The notes: a model not told the origin generated them from the letters alone. DNA of 64,000 nucleotides from Diabrotica undecimpunctata (GCF_040954645.1 NC_092806.1:136166976-136230975); one strand, 5' to 3'. Counted from the stretch's first letter, positions 22,945-36,029 are shown. Numbers and translations: made by a program.

Positions 22945-23944
22945 TCTTCTTCTTCTTTTTCTTTTTATATAGACATAACTCTGTCTGTTTTTCATTGTGC
23001 TTCCAGTAAGTTGCCTTTCCATCGTTTTCGTGGTCTTCCTACTGATCGTCTTCCTATGGGTTAACCGTCTCTTGCCGTCTTTATTGTTTTATTTGTTGTC
23101 ATTCGGCTTATATGATCGTTCCGTTCTACTCTTCTATTTCTTAACCAGTTCTTGATGTTCTTCACCTTGCATCTACGTCGTATATCTGTACTTCTAGCTC
23201 TGTCTCATAGTGTTTTACCATCAATTTTTCTAAGTGTTTTCATCTCTGCTGTTTCACATCGTTTTTGTCCTCTCTGTATCAGGTCTTGTTTCTGCCGCGT
23301 ATGTCATTATTGGTCTGATGACTGTTTTGTAAATTATGCCTTTCGTTTCTTTTCCGATATTTTTATTTCTTCATGTTTCATTTAGGCAGCCTGTGGCTCT
23401 GTTTGCTCTATTCACTGGATCTTTCACTTCAGTTTCGAGCTTTCCCTAGCTAGATAATGTGATGCCTAGATATTTAAGCTCCAACCCTTGTTCTATTATC
23501 TGACCTTTTAGCTCCAATTAACATCTTAGTAAATTTGCGGTAGTAACCATGCATTTTGTCTCTTTTGGGGAAATTAACATGTTAAATTTTCTGGCGGTTG
23601 TATGAAATTGAAGCAGCGTACGTTGTAAATCATCTTCACTTTGAAAGAGTAGTATTGCGTCGTCTGCACAGCAGATTAATATTATATTATATATTATTTG
23701 TTTTTCTTCCATTTGGTATCCTTTTTTAGTTCTTACTTTTTTATTATTTCATCCATAATCAGGTTGAATAATAGAGGACTCAGGGAATATTCCTGTCTCA
23801 ACCCATTGTCAGCTTCAATAGGGTCGGTTAGTTCTTCTTTTACTTTTACTTTGATTGTGTTTTTTTGGTATAAATTCTCGATCGTTTTGATTTTTCCTAG
23901 AGGTATCTCTCTTGCGTACAATAAGTGGATAACGTTTTTTAATT
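22945..23944 (-). mobile_element. RTE-like LINE family B, 5'-truncated, with target-site duplication
   Basis: A perfect 12-bp duplication TGTGTATCTTCT flanks the insertion (22,933-22,944 and 23,945-23,956). On the minus strand the reverse transcriptase reads LIEADNGLRQEYSLSPLLFN, LIMDEIIKK, then CCADDAILLFQSEDDLQRTL (motif C with CADD) and KETKCMVTT. The C-terminal part and a (GAA)-rich tail follow to 22,945. It has frameshifts and retains only the palm onward. Confidence 0.8.
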
Positions 23945-23959
23945 TGTGTATCTTCTGTA

Positions 23960-24590
23960 TATTAGTATTTCTTCTGCGTATTAAAAGTTAAATTTTGGTT
24001 ATTATTTCTTAAGATTCTATTAACGTGTTTATTAATTGTCTTGTTTCATGTGTATCAAGATATGTGTATCATGATAGATTGTAATGCATATTTCATTTAA
24101 TGTAATTATAGTGCTCTTTGCGTTTGCCAATTACTATCTCACTTCCTCAGTGATAGGTCTTTTTTTTCCTCATCAATAACCTTATCCTCGCGCGATATAG
24201 CTATATAGCCCCTCTATAGCCCCGTGTGTACTCAAGGCAACAAAGGAGTTTTTGATGCAGAAAACTTTTTTAAAACAATTTCCGACTCTAAGATGCCCTC
24301 TGTTAATTTCAGGCAACATTTGGTTATACATTTTAATACACTCTATGAACCTATGACGAAACCTATATGGAAATGTTTAACAGTATGTCAAATGGACATG
24401 GCTGCCTTATTAGTTTGTATTTTCGATAGTAATTTATTGTTATAAATTGTGTACAATTTATATAAAAATATATACCGAGGCATTATATCAGCATTTATAT
24501 ATTGATTACCGTTGAAATTTGTTTATTTTATTGTGTTGTTTCAGTACTGTGATAAAAAACAGGTATGTTATTTTGAATCCACACTGGACC
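23960..24590. other. No gene recognised
   Basis: A 73-codon frame at 24,224-24,445 has no motif I recognise. It may belong to the neighbouring transposon or be chance. Confidence 0.35.
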
Positions 24591-24599
24591 ATATTATTT

Positions 24600-26029
24600 T
24601 AAATTATTTTTTAGGATGGATACAAAAACGTTCTACGGGAAAAGCAGTAAATATCCGAGGAATCCAAAGACTCTGACTTTGACAGTGATAATAAGAGAGT
24701 GATAATGAATTTTCCATAGGTACTCAGACATCAATCGATCCAGGATCAAATAAAATGGAAAATGAAGATGATTTGTACGAAGCAAATTTAGACCAGCTCA
24801 AATAGTTGACACTATATCTAGGAATCGCTGGGAAGAAATAGAAACTAAAATTCATTTCAATAATAACGAAAATATGCTCAACAATAATGATAAGTTATAC
24901 AAAATTAGACCATTCATCAACGGTCCATTTCAAAATTTTCAGAGTATTCCTAGGAGTGAAAAATTGTGTATTGATGAACAAATGATACCATTCAAAGGGG
25001 CACATTCTTTAAAACAATATATGAAGAATAAACCCAAAAAATGGGGATACAAGGCATTTGTTTTGCGTGATAGCAATGGTATTGTTTATAACTGGGAATT
25101 ATATACAGGAACTGTTGAACATTCTCTTCATTAACTAATGTAGACACCAGCGGTAATGTAGTAATAAGATTGTGTGAGATAGTCGAACCAAACAAATACT
25201 ATAAAGTATATTTTGACAACTGGTTTAATAGCATTCAGTTGCAGAATGAAATAGAAAAACGTGGACTGCAATGTTTGGGAAATGTTCGTCCAAACAGACT
25301 GCCTAATTGCCATTTTTCTGATGACAAGAATATGAAGAAACAGGGTAGAGGTACTGTAGAAGAAAAGCACGCTACAGCAGATGGCATAAGACAACAGCAT
25401 TAAAGTGGTACGATAATAAACCGGTTCATTTGCTTAGTACATTTGTTGGTTCTGAGCCTACTTCGTTAGTCAAGAGGTGGGATAAGAAACAAAAATCAAG
25501 AATTATTGTATGCTGTCCAAATTCAGTGCAATTTTATAATAAATTTATGAGAGGTGTCGATCTTATGGATTCACTAATTGCTCTTTACCGAACAGACATA
25601 AAATCTAAAAAGTGGTATCTAAAAATATTTTTTCACCTTCTGGATTTAGCTGTTGTTAACAGCTGGTTGTTGTATTGTCGTGGTTGCGATTACTTTGAAA
25701 GAAAAATCAGTTGCCTTTGTTACAGTTTAAGTCCCACTTATGTAGCGTACTGTTAGCAAGAACTGACCAGATCAAAAACAAAGGACGTCCCAGGCTCAGT
25801 GAAATTGAGAACGAAATTGTAAAAAAACGGAAGAGAGGACCTACTGCTATTGTACCACCGAAGGAAGTTAGGCTTGACCAAACCTTCGACTGGGCCGTAT
25901 TTTCAAGAAAAGGGAAGATGCAAAAAACCAGGATGCTGTAATACTTCCAAAGTAATGTGCGATAAATGTAAAGTTGCTTTATCTTTTACAACTACAAATA
26001 TTTGTTTTTTTGATTGGCATAATAAATAA
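24600..26029 (+). pseudogene. piggyBac transposase 1, frameshifted but with the catalytic triad visible
   Basis: The blocks in order are KLYKIRPFINGPFQNFQSIP, LCIDEQMIPFKG (first Asp, 24,973-24,975), WGYKAFVLRDSNGIVYNWEL, YFDNWFNSIQL (second Asp, 25,215-25,217) and MRGVDLMDSLIALYR (third Asp, 25,559-25,561). Then come KKWYLKIFFHLLDLAVVNSW and the C-terminal cysteine-rich domain CKKPGCCNTSKVMCDKCKVA, ending ICFFDWHNK and TAA 26,027-26,029. At least three stops or frame changes separate the blocks. All three catalytic Asp survive. In the intact family this enzyme excises and inserts DNA at TTAA. I did not find its terminal repeats. Confidence 0.88.
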
Positions 26030-27990
26030 GTATATAACTTAATTCGTTAGTTTTTGCTGCCCACAGTTGCCTGAAGGCAATACTCCCAAAACTCTCCCCA
26101 AACAAAATTTAAAAAATCTAAAAAAAATACTAGTTGTAAATGGATGGATATTTGAGCACATATACAAATTAAAACATTTTCTCTTAAGTTTACAAAAAAA
26201 GTAGGGCAATAGAGGGCTAAGATATTTATATTTCACTATATGCTCTATCATTTGGTTTTCATTTCAAATTAGCACCTATGACGAAATTTATAATATCTAA
26301 GATCTAGTGCTTTCATATGAAACTGGAATAAAACACTTGGTAGATAATATTTATTCGTTTTGAGTACACTTTTTTTAGAACCTAGTATATAAAAGAATAA
26401 ATATTTGTCTGTTCAGTGTTGTCCAAGTCTGTAAAACATAAACAGGCTTAAATATTAGATTATACATTTATTAAGAATGTTCAATTTCTAAATTGAAGAT
26501 TTTATATTTAAAAATATGAATAGGTTTTTACATTTTATTTGACGTTTTAATCTTTTAATCGGAGTTCATTTTTCGAAAAACTATAAAATTGTGAGAACAA
26601 ATTGCTATGTAAAAGTACAAGGTACTATTCTCATGCTGTGAGCTTTGCTGCTCTGTTACTTTTATAACGCTTAAACTATTTTTAATTTATTGTCAATGTT
26701 TTTGAGGCGGGTTTCCTTAAATGACCATTTTTAAGGTTAGTACGTTTGATTAAATGAAATTGACATTAATTTGATAGTTTCCATTTTATTAGTACTGATG
26801 GTATATGACTATCATCTGTTGGTTCTATATATCAATTTGAACGTGGAAGTAAGAGCACTCTCTTGTTAGTAATTTCAGTGTAAATTGTGACGAAACCAGA
26901 AATAACCCATAATATTCTTCCCGTGTGATCTTAGTATTTCCGTTGATTGAATAGTATAGGGTATCCAATATTTTAATCAACGGTATGTCAGAGTTTTATT
27001 AATTTTTATATATATTTGCAAAATAAGAAAGAAAGTTCAGTACAGGCAGTTACACAGCTGATCTGTCAATTTAGAAGTAAGAGCAAGTAACAAAACTGTC
27101 GACTTATTTTCAAATGTACTGCAAAGTTATTTAAAAAATGTGACCGAATTAGCGTAACACCTGTTTTGAAAACTAAATATTATGAGACGAATTGGGGATA
27201 TTATATTACACAAACTAAACCGCTTGCCTACAAAAAATATCATGAAAATACGATACGGTAAGAAAGACAGCTAATTGCCACATAAGTATCAATGTAACTA
27301 TAGCTCACAAAATGGGTTCAATTACATTGCAATTTTTAAATTTTTCATGATAAAATAAAGTGATTGATTGTTGTTTTGAAAAGGTAAGTTGTTTTTTTAT
27401 TTTTGTATTCCTATCATCTGATATTGTAATATCAACAACATTTTTCATAATATATTCTAAAATAACGAAATTACTAATAACGAACAAAAGTTTTATTAAT
27501 TTCTTGTTAATATAATTATGTAGAAATTTAGAGTTTTATCTTGTTCTTACTATAGTGCTAAAGCACAAATGTAGTCATAGTCTACCGTATTTTTTTCATA
27601 GTGGTCATAGTTTTTAATTGTAATATAGCTTATGTGTTTATAATAACTAGCGCATAGAAAATAATAAAATTTTGTACCCTGTGCTTTATGTTTATTATCC
27701 TTTATTGTATTGGAACATCTAGAAGTATAGCAATACATTTTAATTGTTGAACAAAAGAGAAAATAAAAACACTTTTTGTGGTGTGCCACTTAACCATACA
27801 CAAAATCGTACACAAATAGTCAAATGGTAGTAAAAGTCGATAAAGGCCGCCAGACGGCAGAGGCATCGCCGCGCTCGATGTCTATAAGTACTATGAAATG
27901 TTTTTCATACAGTTTTCGGATCAGATTTTTCAAAACATCAAATTACATCTTCTTTTTGCCTTTCTTTATTTAGGCTAACCGCTACTGTTT
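26030..27990. other. No gene recognised (about 2 kb)
   Basis: AT-rich, with short open frames typical of chance. This is one of the longest stretches in the window without a recognisable transposon, so part could be intron or intergenic host DNA. Confidence 0.5.
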
Positions 27991-27999
27991 TTTTCTTCA

Positions 28000-28370
28000 G
28001 CGTTTCTTCTTAATCTACATTAATGTTATATTACAATTCTTTCTGGAACGAGCTATAATTTTTCTCAAATAACCATTTTGTGTGGTTTAGTCGCCTTAAG
28101 GTTTAGCATGCTTTGTCAGATGCTCTTTAAAGTCCCTTTTAATATTAATATCGTTTGAGAAATTTTTCCCAGATACTTATATTTCGTTTTGATTTTCAAT
28201 CTTCTTTTAATGTTAGTTTAAATGGTCTAGTAGTGTGTTCGTACAGTTCAGTTATAAGCAAAATTAGGTGTTGTACACCTAATTCTTTTAGTATCAGTCA
28301 TAAGTGTATTCATTTGACTCTGTGGAACGCTTTACGATAGTCTATAAAACAAATCCATAGTGGGATATTG
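28000..28370 (-). pseudogene. RTE-like LINE reverse transcriptase scrap
   Basis: The minus strand reads CFIDYRKAFHRVK (motif A, Asp retained), then LILKELGVQHLILLITELYE and a degraded continuation. The spacing matches the palm region of RTE-like elements. Both ends are truncated and no 3' tail is visible. Confidence 0.6.
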
Positions 28371-28379
28371 AATTCCCTA

Positions 28380-29400
28380 GACTTTATACTTTTCTTGGAC
28401 TTTTATTATAATAATTTTAAAATTAAATGTTTAATGAAAATCTCTACGCGACTTTAATGCATTAAATATTTTAATTAAAAATCGACATATCTATTGAAAT
28501 TAGACAGTAAAAAAGTATGTTATTAAAGATTGATTTATAAATTATTGTAGTTTAAATTCAACTACGCTATGAAACAAATATTGCATGTCATAAACTGCAG
28601 TAATCCAAAAATTATAAAGATCTCCCTGTTGTTTGAGTTTTCTTTAATTAGTAGGGTAACAAACATTATAATCCTACCGAAGGAGTCTCTAATTTCATAA
28701 ACTCTTACACGATTACTCTATCCGATCTACGTACATTTATGAACTAAATGTTTTAGTGACAATGCCTTTTAATAAAAAATACTAATTAATAAAAATGGAA
28801 ACTTAACTTTTCCAAGTTTATAATAGACACTTTCTTATGTTTAAAAATATATAAAATAAGTAATATAAATTACCGCCTTGTTTATTAAAACTAAAAAGTA
28901 AAATAAAGTTATGTGTCGGTTAACAATTTATATTTAACTACATTAGCGAAATAATCCTGAAATTCCTTCACGACTAAATTGATGGATATTTAAATAAATT
29001 TCCTGCTGCCTTAAGTGTTAAAATGTACCTGCTGTAAAATTTAAAAATCTACTACTAATACAATTATTGGCAACATCTCAGGAGTTTAGAAATGTATGCA
29101 ACATGGTAAATACGGATCCCAAAAATGGTTTATCCTATTGTGGAGTCCACTTAATGCTACATGTTGGTCGGAGTCTACATAAAGCGCTACTTAGATAATA
29201 ATATACACGGTGTATATTCTACTGGAGTTAGTATAATACCGTTTTAGAACGGAGCTTACATTAACCGCTAGATGTATATATATAAATATATCAAAATAAT
29301 TTTTTTATTTAAAAAAAATGTGTGGTAAAAAATAAAATAATTTTTAAAAACTGTAATAAAACTTTCATTTTGACGATTTCTTGAATTAAAGAGCTTTACA
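28380..29400. other. No gene recognised
   Basis: AT-rich non-coding sequence. Nothing was assigned. Confidence 0.5.
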
Positions 29401-29404
29401 TAGG

Positions 29405-29645
29405 TTTACAGCTTTAATTAGCTGTACTGGCGCGTACTAAGAATGCCTTGGATAGACAAAATGGTCAATACCGAGGTAGTGAGACGAATGGGTAAGGAGA
29501 TGGAATTATCAACAACTGTTAAAAGAAAGAAAGCGACATATCTGGACCATGTGTTCTGTAGTGATAAGTATAATCTGCTACAGCTTATAACGGAAGGTAA
29601 GATTAAAAGTAAACCCGGTTTAGACAAAAAGAAAAAAATCAAGTG
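29405..29645 (+). pseudogene. Family A LINE C-terminal fragment
   Basis: The frame reads MPWIDKMVNTEVVRRMGKEM, KRKKATYLDHVFCSDKYNLL and QLITEGKIKSKPG. It aligns by eye with the A-family C-terminal region seen at 40,300-40,500 and 57,179-56,928. It breaks off before the usual RRRxSWLxNLR block. Confidence 0.75.
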
Positions 29646-29804
29646 TCCAAATACCAGAAACTGTAGACATTATTTATGCTTCACAAAACACAAAAACATA
29701 TCGTTTAATGGCCATCAAACTTCGGTTACATTTGCAATCTTGGATAAGCATCTATCGATTATGCTTAGTCATTTCCTTATCACAGATAATTAAGGAGAAG
29801 CCAT

Positions 29805-30250
29805 AGATATGTTAAATGAATTGATCTTTGCATGTTCGAAGGTGAGCCTCAGAATATACTTGACCAAAACTAAGTTTAAGACAAATATGGTCCCCAATAA
29901 CCATTTAACTATTCAAGACAAAGTGGTAGAACTGGTGGAGAAATATACTTATTTGAAATTAGAAACTATGACTCTAACCAGGACTTTGGCTTTGAAATCG
30001 AGATTGAATCAGAAACGAGGATCTGCGAAAAAAAACGAGTATTGCTGATGTCGTGGACCGCATATCGGAACTAAAATGGAACTGGGCAGGCCATGTAGCG
30101 AGAATACATGCCTCACAATGGACGAGCAAAATTACAAATTGGAGGCCAAGAGCAGACAAACGTGGTAGAGGAAGACCACCTACACGTTGGGCTGACGGCA
30201 TCAGGCTATCACCAACGGAGGCTTATATCCAGCAGTGGACGTGATAAATA
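29805..30250 (+). pseudogene. Family C LINE, internally deleted C-terminal part
   Basis: The first frame reads LNELIFACSKVSLRIYLTKT, VELVEKYTYLKLE and LKSRLNQKR. It then fuses directly to ISELKWNWAGHVARIHASQW, ITNWRPRADKRGRGRPPTRW and ends YIQQWT. About 80 codons between these blocks in other C copies (compare 35,390-35,670) are missing. The 3' end has the CAGCAGTGGA signature followed by GATGATGATAATGATG. Confidence 0.8.
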
Positions 30251-30284
30251 AACGCTGGATGATGATAATGATGCTATTGTTTTA

Positions 30285-30450
30285 TTCAGACAGCCTGCGG
30301 CTCTGTTCGCTTTATTCACTTAATCTTTCGCTTTAGTTTCTAGTTTTCCGTAGCTAGATATTATGCCTAGATATTTAAACTCCAACACTCCAGTTTTAAT
30401 TTACATCTTAGTAAATTTGCTGTTGTAACCATGCATTTTGTCTTTAAACA
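30285..30450 (-). pseudogene. Family B LINE scrap
   Basis: This segment matches 23,385-23,560 by eye, including CAGCCTGCGGCTCTGTTCGC and TTGTAACCATGCATTTTGTC. That region of family B encodes the stretch just after the CADD palm motif. Both ends are truncated. Confidence 0.75.
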
Positions 30451-31040
30451 CCACCTGGGTCATTGCGTAGAGAATTGAGTAGCTCTGCAGTTACCGCAGC
30501 CAGTCCCAAGCCCGGATAAAATGTAGAGAGCGATTGGCAAGGTTAGTAACCTACCAATCGTAAAAACAAATACTGCTCAACGAAACAATGTACAGCCTCG
30601 GAACCGGAACTGGAGAAACTAAAGAAAAAATCTCGAGGGAACAGAAACGGCATATTACAGAATAATTAAGCGACCAATATTGCAAAACCAAGTTTTAAAT
30701 GCAATCATCCAAGAAAGGCTCCAGTACACACCATTAAGGGAGGTGGCCAAGAATAAGACAAGAAGGTTCTTCAACTAGGCCACAAGAAGAGTCTCAAAGA
30801 CCAAATCAACAAATATCGCATACAGACGATAGATCGAGGAAAACAGACTAAATGACCATCTAATCAGAGTCCGTCAGGCGGTTGCTGAAGACAGCCAAGC
30901 AAGAAATTAGGTACGTTGCCAAAAGTGATACTTAGAAAAACAGTCCAGGAGTCCAGCTACAAAACAAAAACAGGTCCCGAAGAAAATTCGGCCATACAAA
31001 GTAAGCGGTGCACAAGCGGAACGTTGGCAGGAAAAGAAAG
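30450..31040 (+). other. Coding-like remnant of unknown type
   Basis: This is less AT-rich than its neighbours and has broken frames with a retroelement look, for example NRNGILQNN in one frame and IQERLQYTPLREVAKNKTRR in another. It has no catalytic motif I can name. It may be the 5' or ORF1 part of an unidentified LINE. Confidence 0.25.
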
Positions 31041-32010
31041 ACTAAAATATATATTTTTAAATTGTACATATTATTAGTACATGTTTCTTTTATATGTTTA
31101 TTTTTATATTATAGCATTGATTAAAAACATGCACGAGACTAGGCGATAAAGCCTATTTGAAAGCCACACACACTGTTGAATGGTACAAACTAAGGATTTA
31201 TTAGGTTGTAGTGTGGAAACGTCTATAAGAGCTTGGTTAAAGTCTAAAATCTAAAATTCCACAAACTGGATATTTCATATATTTTTATTGATTTAAATTC
31301 TAGATTATACTGATATAACCTTACAAAGAATTTTAATATTTTCATTTTTTTTTTCATTTTCTTTATTTCATTTGGTATTCCTTATTATTTTATGTAACCT
31401 TTTTTTCTTAATTTTATTATAGAATTAGACCATTTATATATTTCTAAAGTAGATTATGTTACACATCAATCTCTTTATCTTTATGTCGATACGTTATTCT
31501 CAGAAAACCCTTTAAAGTAATCTTGCCGTCAACGTAAGTGATCCTTAAGTATAGCAACAAGATTTTATTCCCTTGCCACTTATTCCAATAACCTAAGTTT
31601 TTAATGGATTGAAGTGAAAAATGTCAGATGTAGCTTATATATTTTATAAGTATCGGGAAATGATTATTTAAAGAACAATCAAAAATACATACTTAGAAGT
31701 ATAGAAGAAAAATAATAAAAAAAAATATTTTTTTTATAAATTTTTATAGATTTACTTAATATTTTGGATTTGTTTATATTTAGTTATATTTATTAATCAA
31801 CAAAAATTAATTATTCTTGTTGTACTTTACCAGAAAATCTTGTGTTTATGTGCTTTAAATATATCTCTTTTACCGCTTTAGCGTGAGATTATTGTTTCTA
31901 TTTAATTGTTCCATTTTGTTTCGCTAATTACATGTTTTACTTTTTTTTGTTGTTTTCTGTCTCTCTCCAATGGCGCTACAGCCCAATGATACTATTTATT
32001 ATTTAAATAC
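31040..32010. other. No gene recognised
   Basis: Strongly AT-rich spacer. Confidence 0.5.
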
Positions 32011-32019
32011 TGGTATGAT

Positions 32020-33770
32020 ATTAATAAAGAGGTCAAAGAACGGAGGTAAACGAACTAATAGAACCAAAACACATAGAAAAGGATACATGGATTGACTACC
32101 TGAAAAAACTCTATGCAAAGAAAAAACAAATGACGCTAGAACGAGAAACACCAGAAATTACTACAAATGAAAAACTTAATATAAATGTTTAGAAAGTTAG
32201 GAAAATACTTGAAAAGCTGAAGAACAGGAAAGCAGCAGATAAAGAGGGTATACCAAATGAATTACTAAAATATCGTGGAGCCGCAATGACAGAAAAATTA
32301 ACAAAATTAATAAATAAAATTATAAAACACAATAAAATACCGGAAGAACGAGCGAAATAATTCTACTATTCAAAAAAGGAGATAAGAAACAGCAAGAAAA
32401 CTACAGAGGTATAAACTTGTTACATACTACCATAAAACTTACAATTAAAATTTTACAAGTGCTGATAAATCAGAGGATAAGTTTGGCAGATGAACAACAG
32501 GATTTTCGTAGTGGAAGATTGTGTACAGATGCAATATTCGTTATAGAGCAAATTACTGAGAAATCACTAGACTACAATAGACCAGCATTTCTGTGTCTGA
32601 TTGACCTGAAGAAAGCGTTTGATAGAGTAAGGGTCAAATATGTAATCCATCTTCTTTATAATAGAGAAGTTCTCCTAAACATTATAAAAATTATCGAAAA
32701 CATCTACCAAAACAAAAAAATAGAAGTCAGGAGACACGGACATCTTACAGAACCTATAGAAATAGGTAGCGGAATAAGACAAGGGATTCATTGAACTTTA
32801 TACTCTTCAATTTAGTTATGGATAAAATCATCAAAAGCGTTAACAAATGAAGAGGATACATAATGGAAAACAAAGAAATAGAAATACTCTGTTGCGCAGA
32901 TGACGCAATATTAATTGCCCAAGATGAAGAAAGTCTGCAAAGACTTTAGTCCACAGAAATTAAGTTCACATATTTAACATAAGAGCAAAAGAATTTAATA
33001 TGACAATCTCATCTCAGAAAACTAAAACAATAGTAGTCAGCAAAGAACCAACCAGATGTAAAGTAGAAATTGATGTTATCAATATTGAACAAGTAAGGGA
33101 AATAAAATACCTGGGAATTATACTGTCCACTTATGGAGACTTGGACAAAGAAGTGACAGATCAAGTAAAGAAAGCAAATAGACTGGCAGGATGCCTTAAT
33201 AACTTATAAAAATTTATAAAGCCAGTGTAAGACCAATAACGAACAAGGAAGTTCTAGAAAAAATGAAGAAGGAACCAGAGATTGTGTTTACGATCAAACG
33301 CATAAAATTGCAATATCTGGGACACATTATGAGAAATCAGCATCTTTACTCACTGCTTCAGTCTATATTGCAAGGTAAAGTCAAAGGTAAGCGAGGGCCC
33401 GGTAGAAGGAGAATATCATGGCTGCGGAATTTAAGAACATGGTTTAAGAAAACCTCAACGGAGCTGTTTAGAGCCGCAGCGAGCAAGGTCATGATTGCCA
33501 ATATGATTTCCAACATCCGAAATGGATAGGAACCAGAAGAAGAAGAAGACCAATAATGAAATATGCCTCAGAAACAAGACCCGACACAGCAACAACGCAA
33601 AGGCTACTGGAAACAGTAAAGATGAGAGTACTGAGAAGAATTACAGGAAATATGCTAAGAGATCGAAAGGGAATTGAAGATATTAGAAGAAAATGTAGGA
33701 GTAGACAACCTTTCATAGAGGTATATAGTTTATGTAGGTTTCTAATGTTTAACTTCCTCTAAAGTTTGGG
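32020..33770 (+). mobile_element. RTE-like LINE family B, interrupted by a family A fragment
   Basis: Starting in the linker before the polymerase, the frames read LADEQQDFRSGRLCTDAIFV, AFLCLIDLKKAFDRVRVKYV (motif A), GSGIRQG (motif B) and LCCADDAILIAQDEESLQRL (motif C). VEIDVINIEQVREIKYLGII and VKKANRLAGCLNNL follow. At 33,240 it is split by a family A insertion. It resumes at 33,546 with RPIMKYASETRPDTATTQRL and TGNMLRDRKGIEDIRRKC. Several stops and a deletion around the GIRQG region disable it. Confidence 0.85.
33240..33545 (+). mobile_element. Family A LINE 3' end inserted into family B
   Basis: The insertion is flanked by AAGACCAATAA at 33,546-33,556 and a matching copy at 33,229-33,239. 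The frame reads NKEVLEKMKKEPEIVFTIKR, LQYLGHIMRN, GKRGPGRRRISWLRNLRTWF and TELFRAAASKV, then a GAAGAAGAAG tail. Only the last 100 or so codons were inserted, a classic 5'-truncated LINE copy. Confidence 0.85.
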
Positions 33771-33779
33771 ACATCTCTA

Positions 33780-34840
33780 AGAAGACTGTGGAGAACATTT
33801 CTTCTTTTAATGTATTTTTAATTTTCAATTATGTATAAGATTTTACGCAGATGTTTAATGGTTGAACATTTTTCTTTAAAGCGAGAATAACGAAAAGGAA
33901 TCAGGTTTAATATCAACACCGTCATGTAAATTTTAGATCTCCCAATAAGATATAGTCTTAAAAAATCTGCAGGCAAAAGAGAACGGTTTGGAAAGACGTA
34001 CCGCGTACATAAGCCGATAGTGGTTTTAGTTGGTAGACATTGTACCATGAATGTATCCGAGGGCAAGACCCCTAAACGAGGAATTGCATTCGGAGGTATT
34101 CTGTCTAGTCTGAATCCAACTCACGCCAGGTACAATTCTCCTGGTACGGTCTTTAGAAGATTTCCACTCTCACACACACATACAAAAATTCTTAAAAAAA
34201 ATCTAAAAAAATAATTGTTTTTAATAATTTAGTGTATTTTGAAAAATAACGATAAACATTCGTTCGTTCGTAAAAAATGCTTTATAATCTTTTCAAAGTA
34301 ATTCTTTAATACAAAAAAGTGAGTTGAATAAAAATCTGGCAAAAGAGTTCTATAGACGGATTTGATCAAATACTCGTTAACCTCTCGACACTCAAAGGAA
34401 AAAGTTAATTTAAAATTTGTTTTAAAGTATTCTAGCGAAACGAAAACGTAAAGAAAACTTCGTAATTAATTTAAGATTGTGTCAGACGTTGTTACAAGAG
34501 ATTGGTTCTATTTTCGCAAATTGAATAATGTTGGAAATTATATTCGAGAAATTAAAATCCTATTAATAAGTTTAAATCTACTTTTACTACTTTACGCTTT
34601 AATTTAAGTATTGCTTCAGTGAATTCTGTAACGTCCACAATTTTAAACGCTTTACTAGAACTTCAAAAAGAGTTTGTTAGCGGAATCTTGTATTTTAAAA
34701 CTGTATCAATGCGACACCCACACAAATCTTGAATTTTAATGTTGATATGCAGGCAGGCGGTACACTTTGAAAATTTATTTTATGTACACATAAAATAACT
34801 GTTTTCCCGAGTTTAGATACGTATTTTAGTCTAATAATAA
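33780..34840. other. No gene; less AT-rich block at about 33,960-34,180
   Basis: The block around TATCCGAGGGCAAGACCCCT is compositionally distinct and has an open minus-strand frame of about 100 codons, but no recognisable domain. The remainder is AT-rich. Confidence 0.35.
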
Positions 34841-34845
34841 ACCAC

Positions 34846-35940
34846 TAGCTTTAATATTTATCGACTATGAAAAGGCAATTTTCGACACCGTAAATCAACA
34901 AAAAATGTTGGAAGCCTTGACAGAATGCCGAATTGACTATCGGTATATAGATATAATTAAACACATATACCAAAACGCAACAGCCAGTGTTAGAGTGGGT
35001 GATCGTCAAACCCAGAAATTCCCGATACAACGTGGAGTACGCCAGGGGGACACCATATCGCCAAAACTGTTCACTACGCTTTTGGAATATATATGTAAAA
35101 GGGCAAAACTGACCGACAAGGGCATAAACATAAATGGAGAAAAGCTTAGCCATCTAAGGTTTGCAGATGATATTGTATTAATAGCTAATAGGATAGATGA
35201 GGCCAAAGAACTTTTAAATCAGCTCTACCTTTCCTCTCTAGAAGGGGGATTGAAAATAAATATATCTAAAACCCAGATGATGACAAATCTTGTAGTCAGC
35301 GAAGATATATGCGTAGGAACAAGATCCATAGACCAGATAATGGCCTATAAATACCTAGATCATGAGATTCGCATAGGAAAAGATAACTAAACCGTTGAGC
35401 TTCTCCGTCGTATAAGACTGACTTGGGCAGCCTTCGGCAAGCTGAACCATATTTTCAAATCGTCTGATATACCAATATGCCTTGAAAGAAAAACGTTTAA
35501 TCAGTGTGTTTTGCCAGTGTTAACTTATGGTGCGAAAACGTTGACCATGACAAGGAGAACAGTTCAAAAGATCCGTGTGTGTCAAAGGGCGATGGAGCGT
35601 GCTATGTTAGGCGTTTCACTACGAGACAAGATCCCAAATCGCCAGCTACGACAAAGAACAGGAGTGGCTGATGCAGTAGAGAGAGTAGCAACACTGAAAT
35701 GGAACTGGGCAGGTCACGTGGCTCGAATGACAGATAATAGATGGACAAAACGGATACTGGAATGAAGACCAAGAGATGATGCCTACCGAAGCAGAGGTCG
35801 TCCACCAACACGTTGGACTGACGATCTAAAACGTTGTCATAGGAATTGGATGCAAGAGGCACAAGATCGAAATAGATGGAAAATTATGAGGGAGATCTAT
35901 GTCCAGCAGTGGATAAGTGAAGATTGAATGATGATGATGA
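34846..35940 (+). pseudogene. Family C LINE reverse transcriptase and C-terminus
   Basis: The frame shows FIDYEKA (motif A), IQRGVRQGDTISPKLFTTLL (motif B), LRFADDIVLIANRIDEAKEL (motif C, FADD) and KINISKTQMMTN. After a TAA at 35,388-35,390 it continues with LRRIRLTWAAFGKLNHIF, LPVLTYGAKTLTMTRR, LKWNWAGHVARMTDNRWTKR and a second stop. It then reads RSRGRPPTRWTDDLKR and DRNRWKIMREIYVQQW. The 3' end carries the CCAGCAGTGGA signature and a GATGATGATGATGA tail. This is the longest, least damaged family C copy here, with two in-frame stops and a 5' truncation. Confidence 0.88.
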
Positions 35941-36029
35941 TGAGTCCAATCATCAGAGATTTGACCTTTAAAAATCATACGAACAAACCAAATCTTGCTA
36001 AAAATATTAATTTTGAGATCCCAAAAAAG

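Noticed and set aside
24224..24445. Possible N-terminus of piggyBac 1
   Set aside because: The frame does not contain a recognisable piggyBac N-terminal motif, so it was left unassigned.
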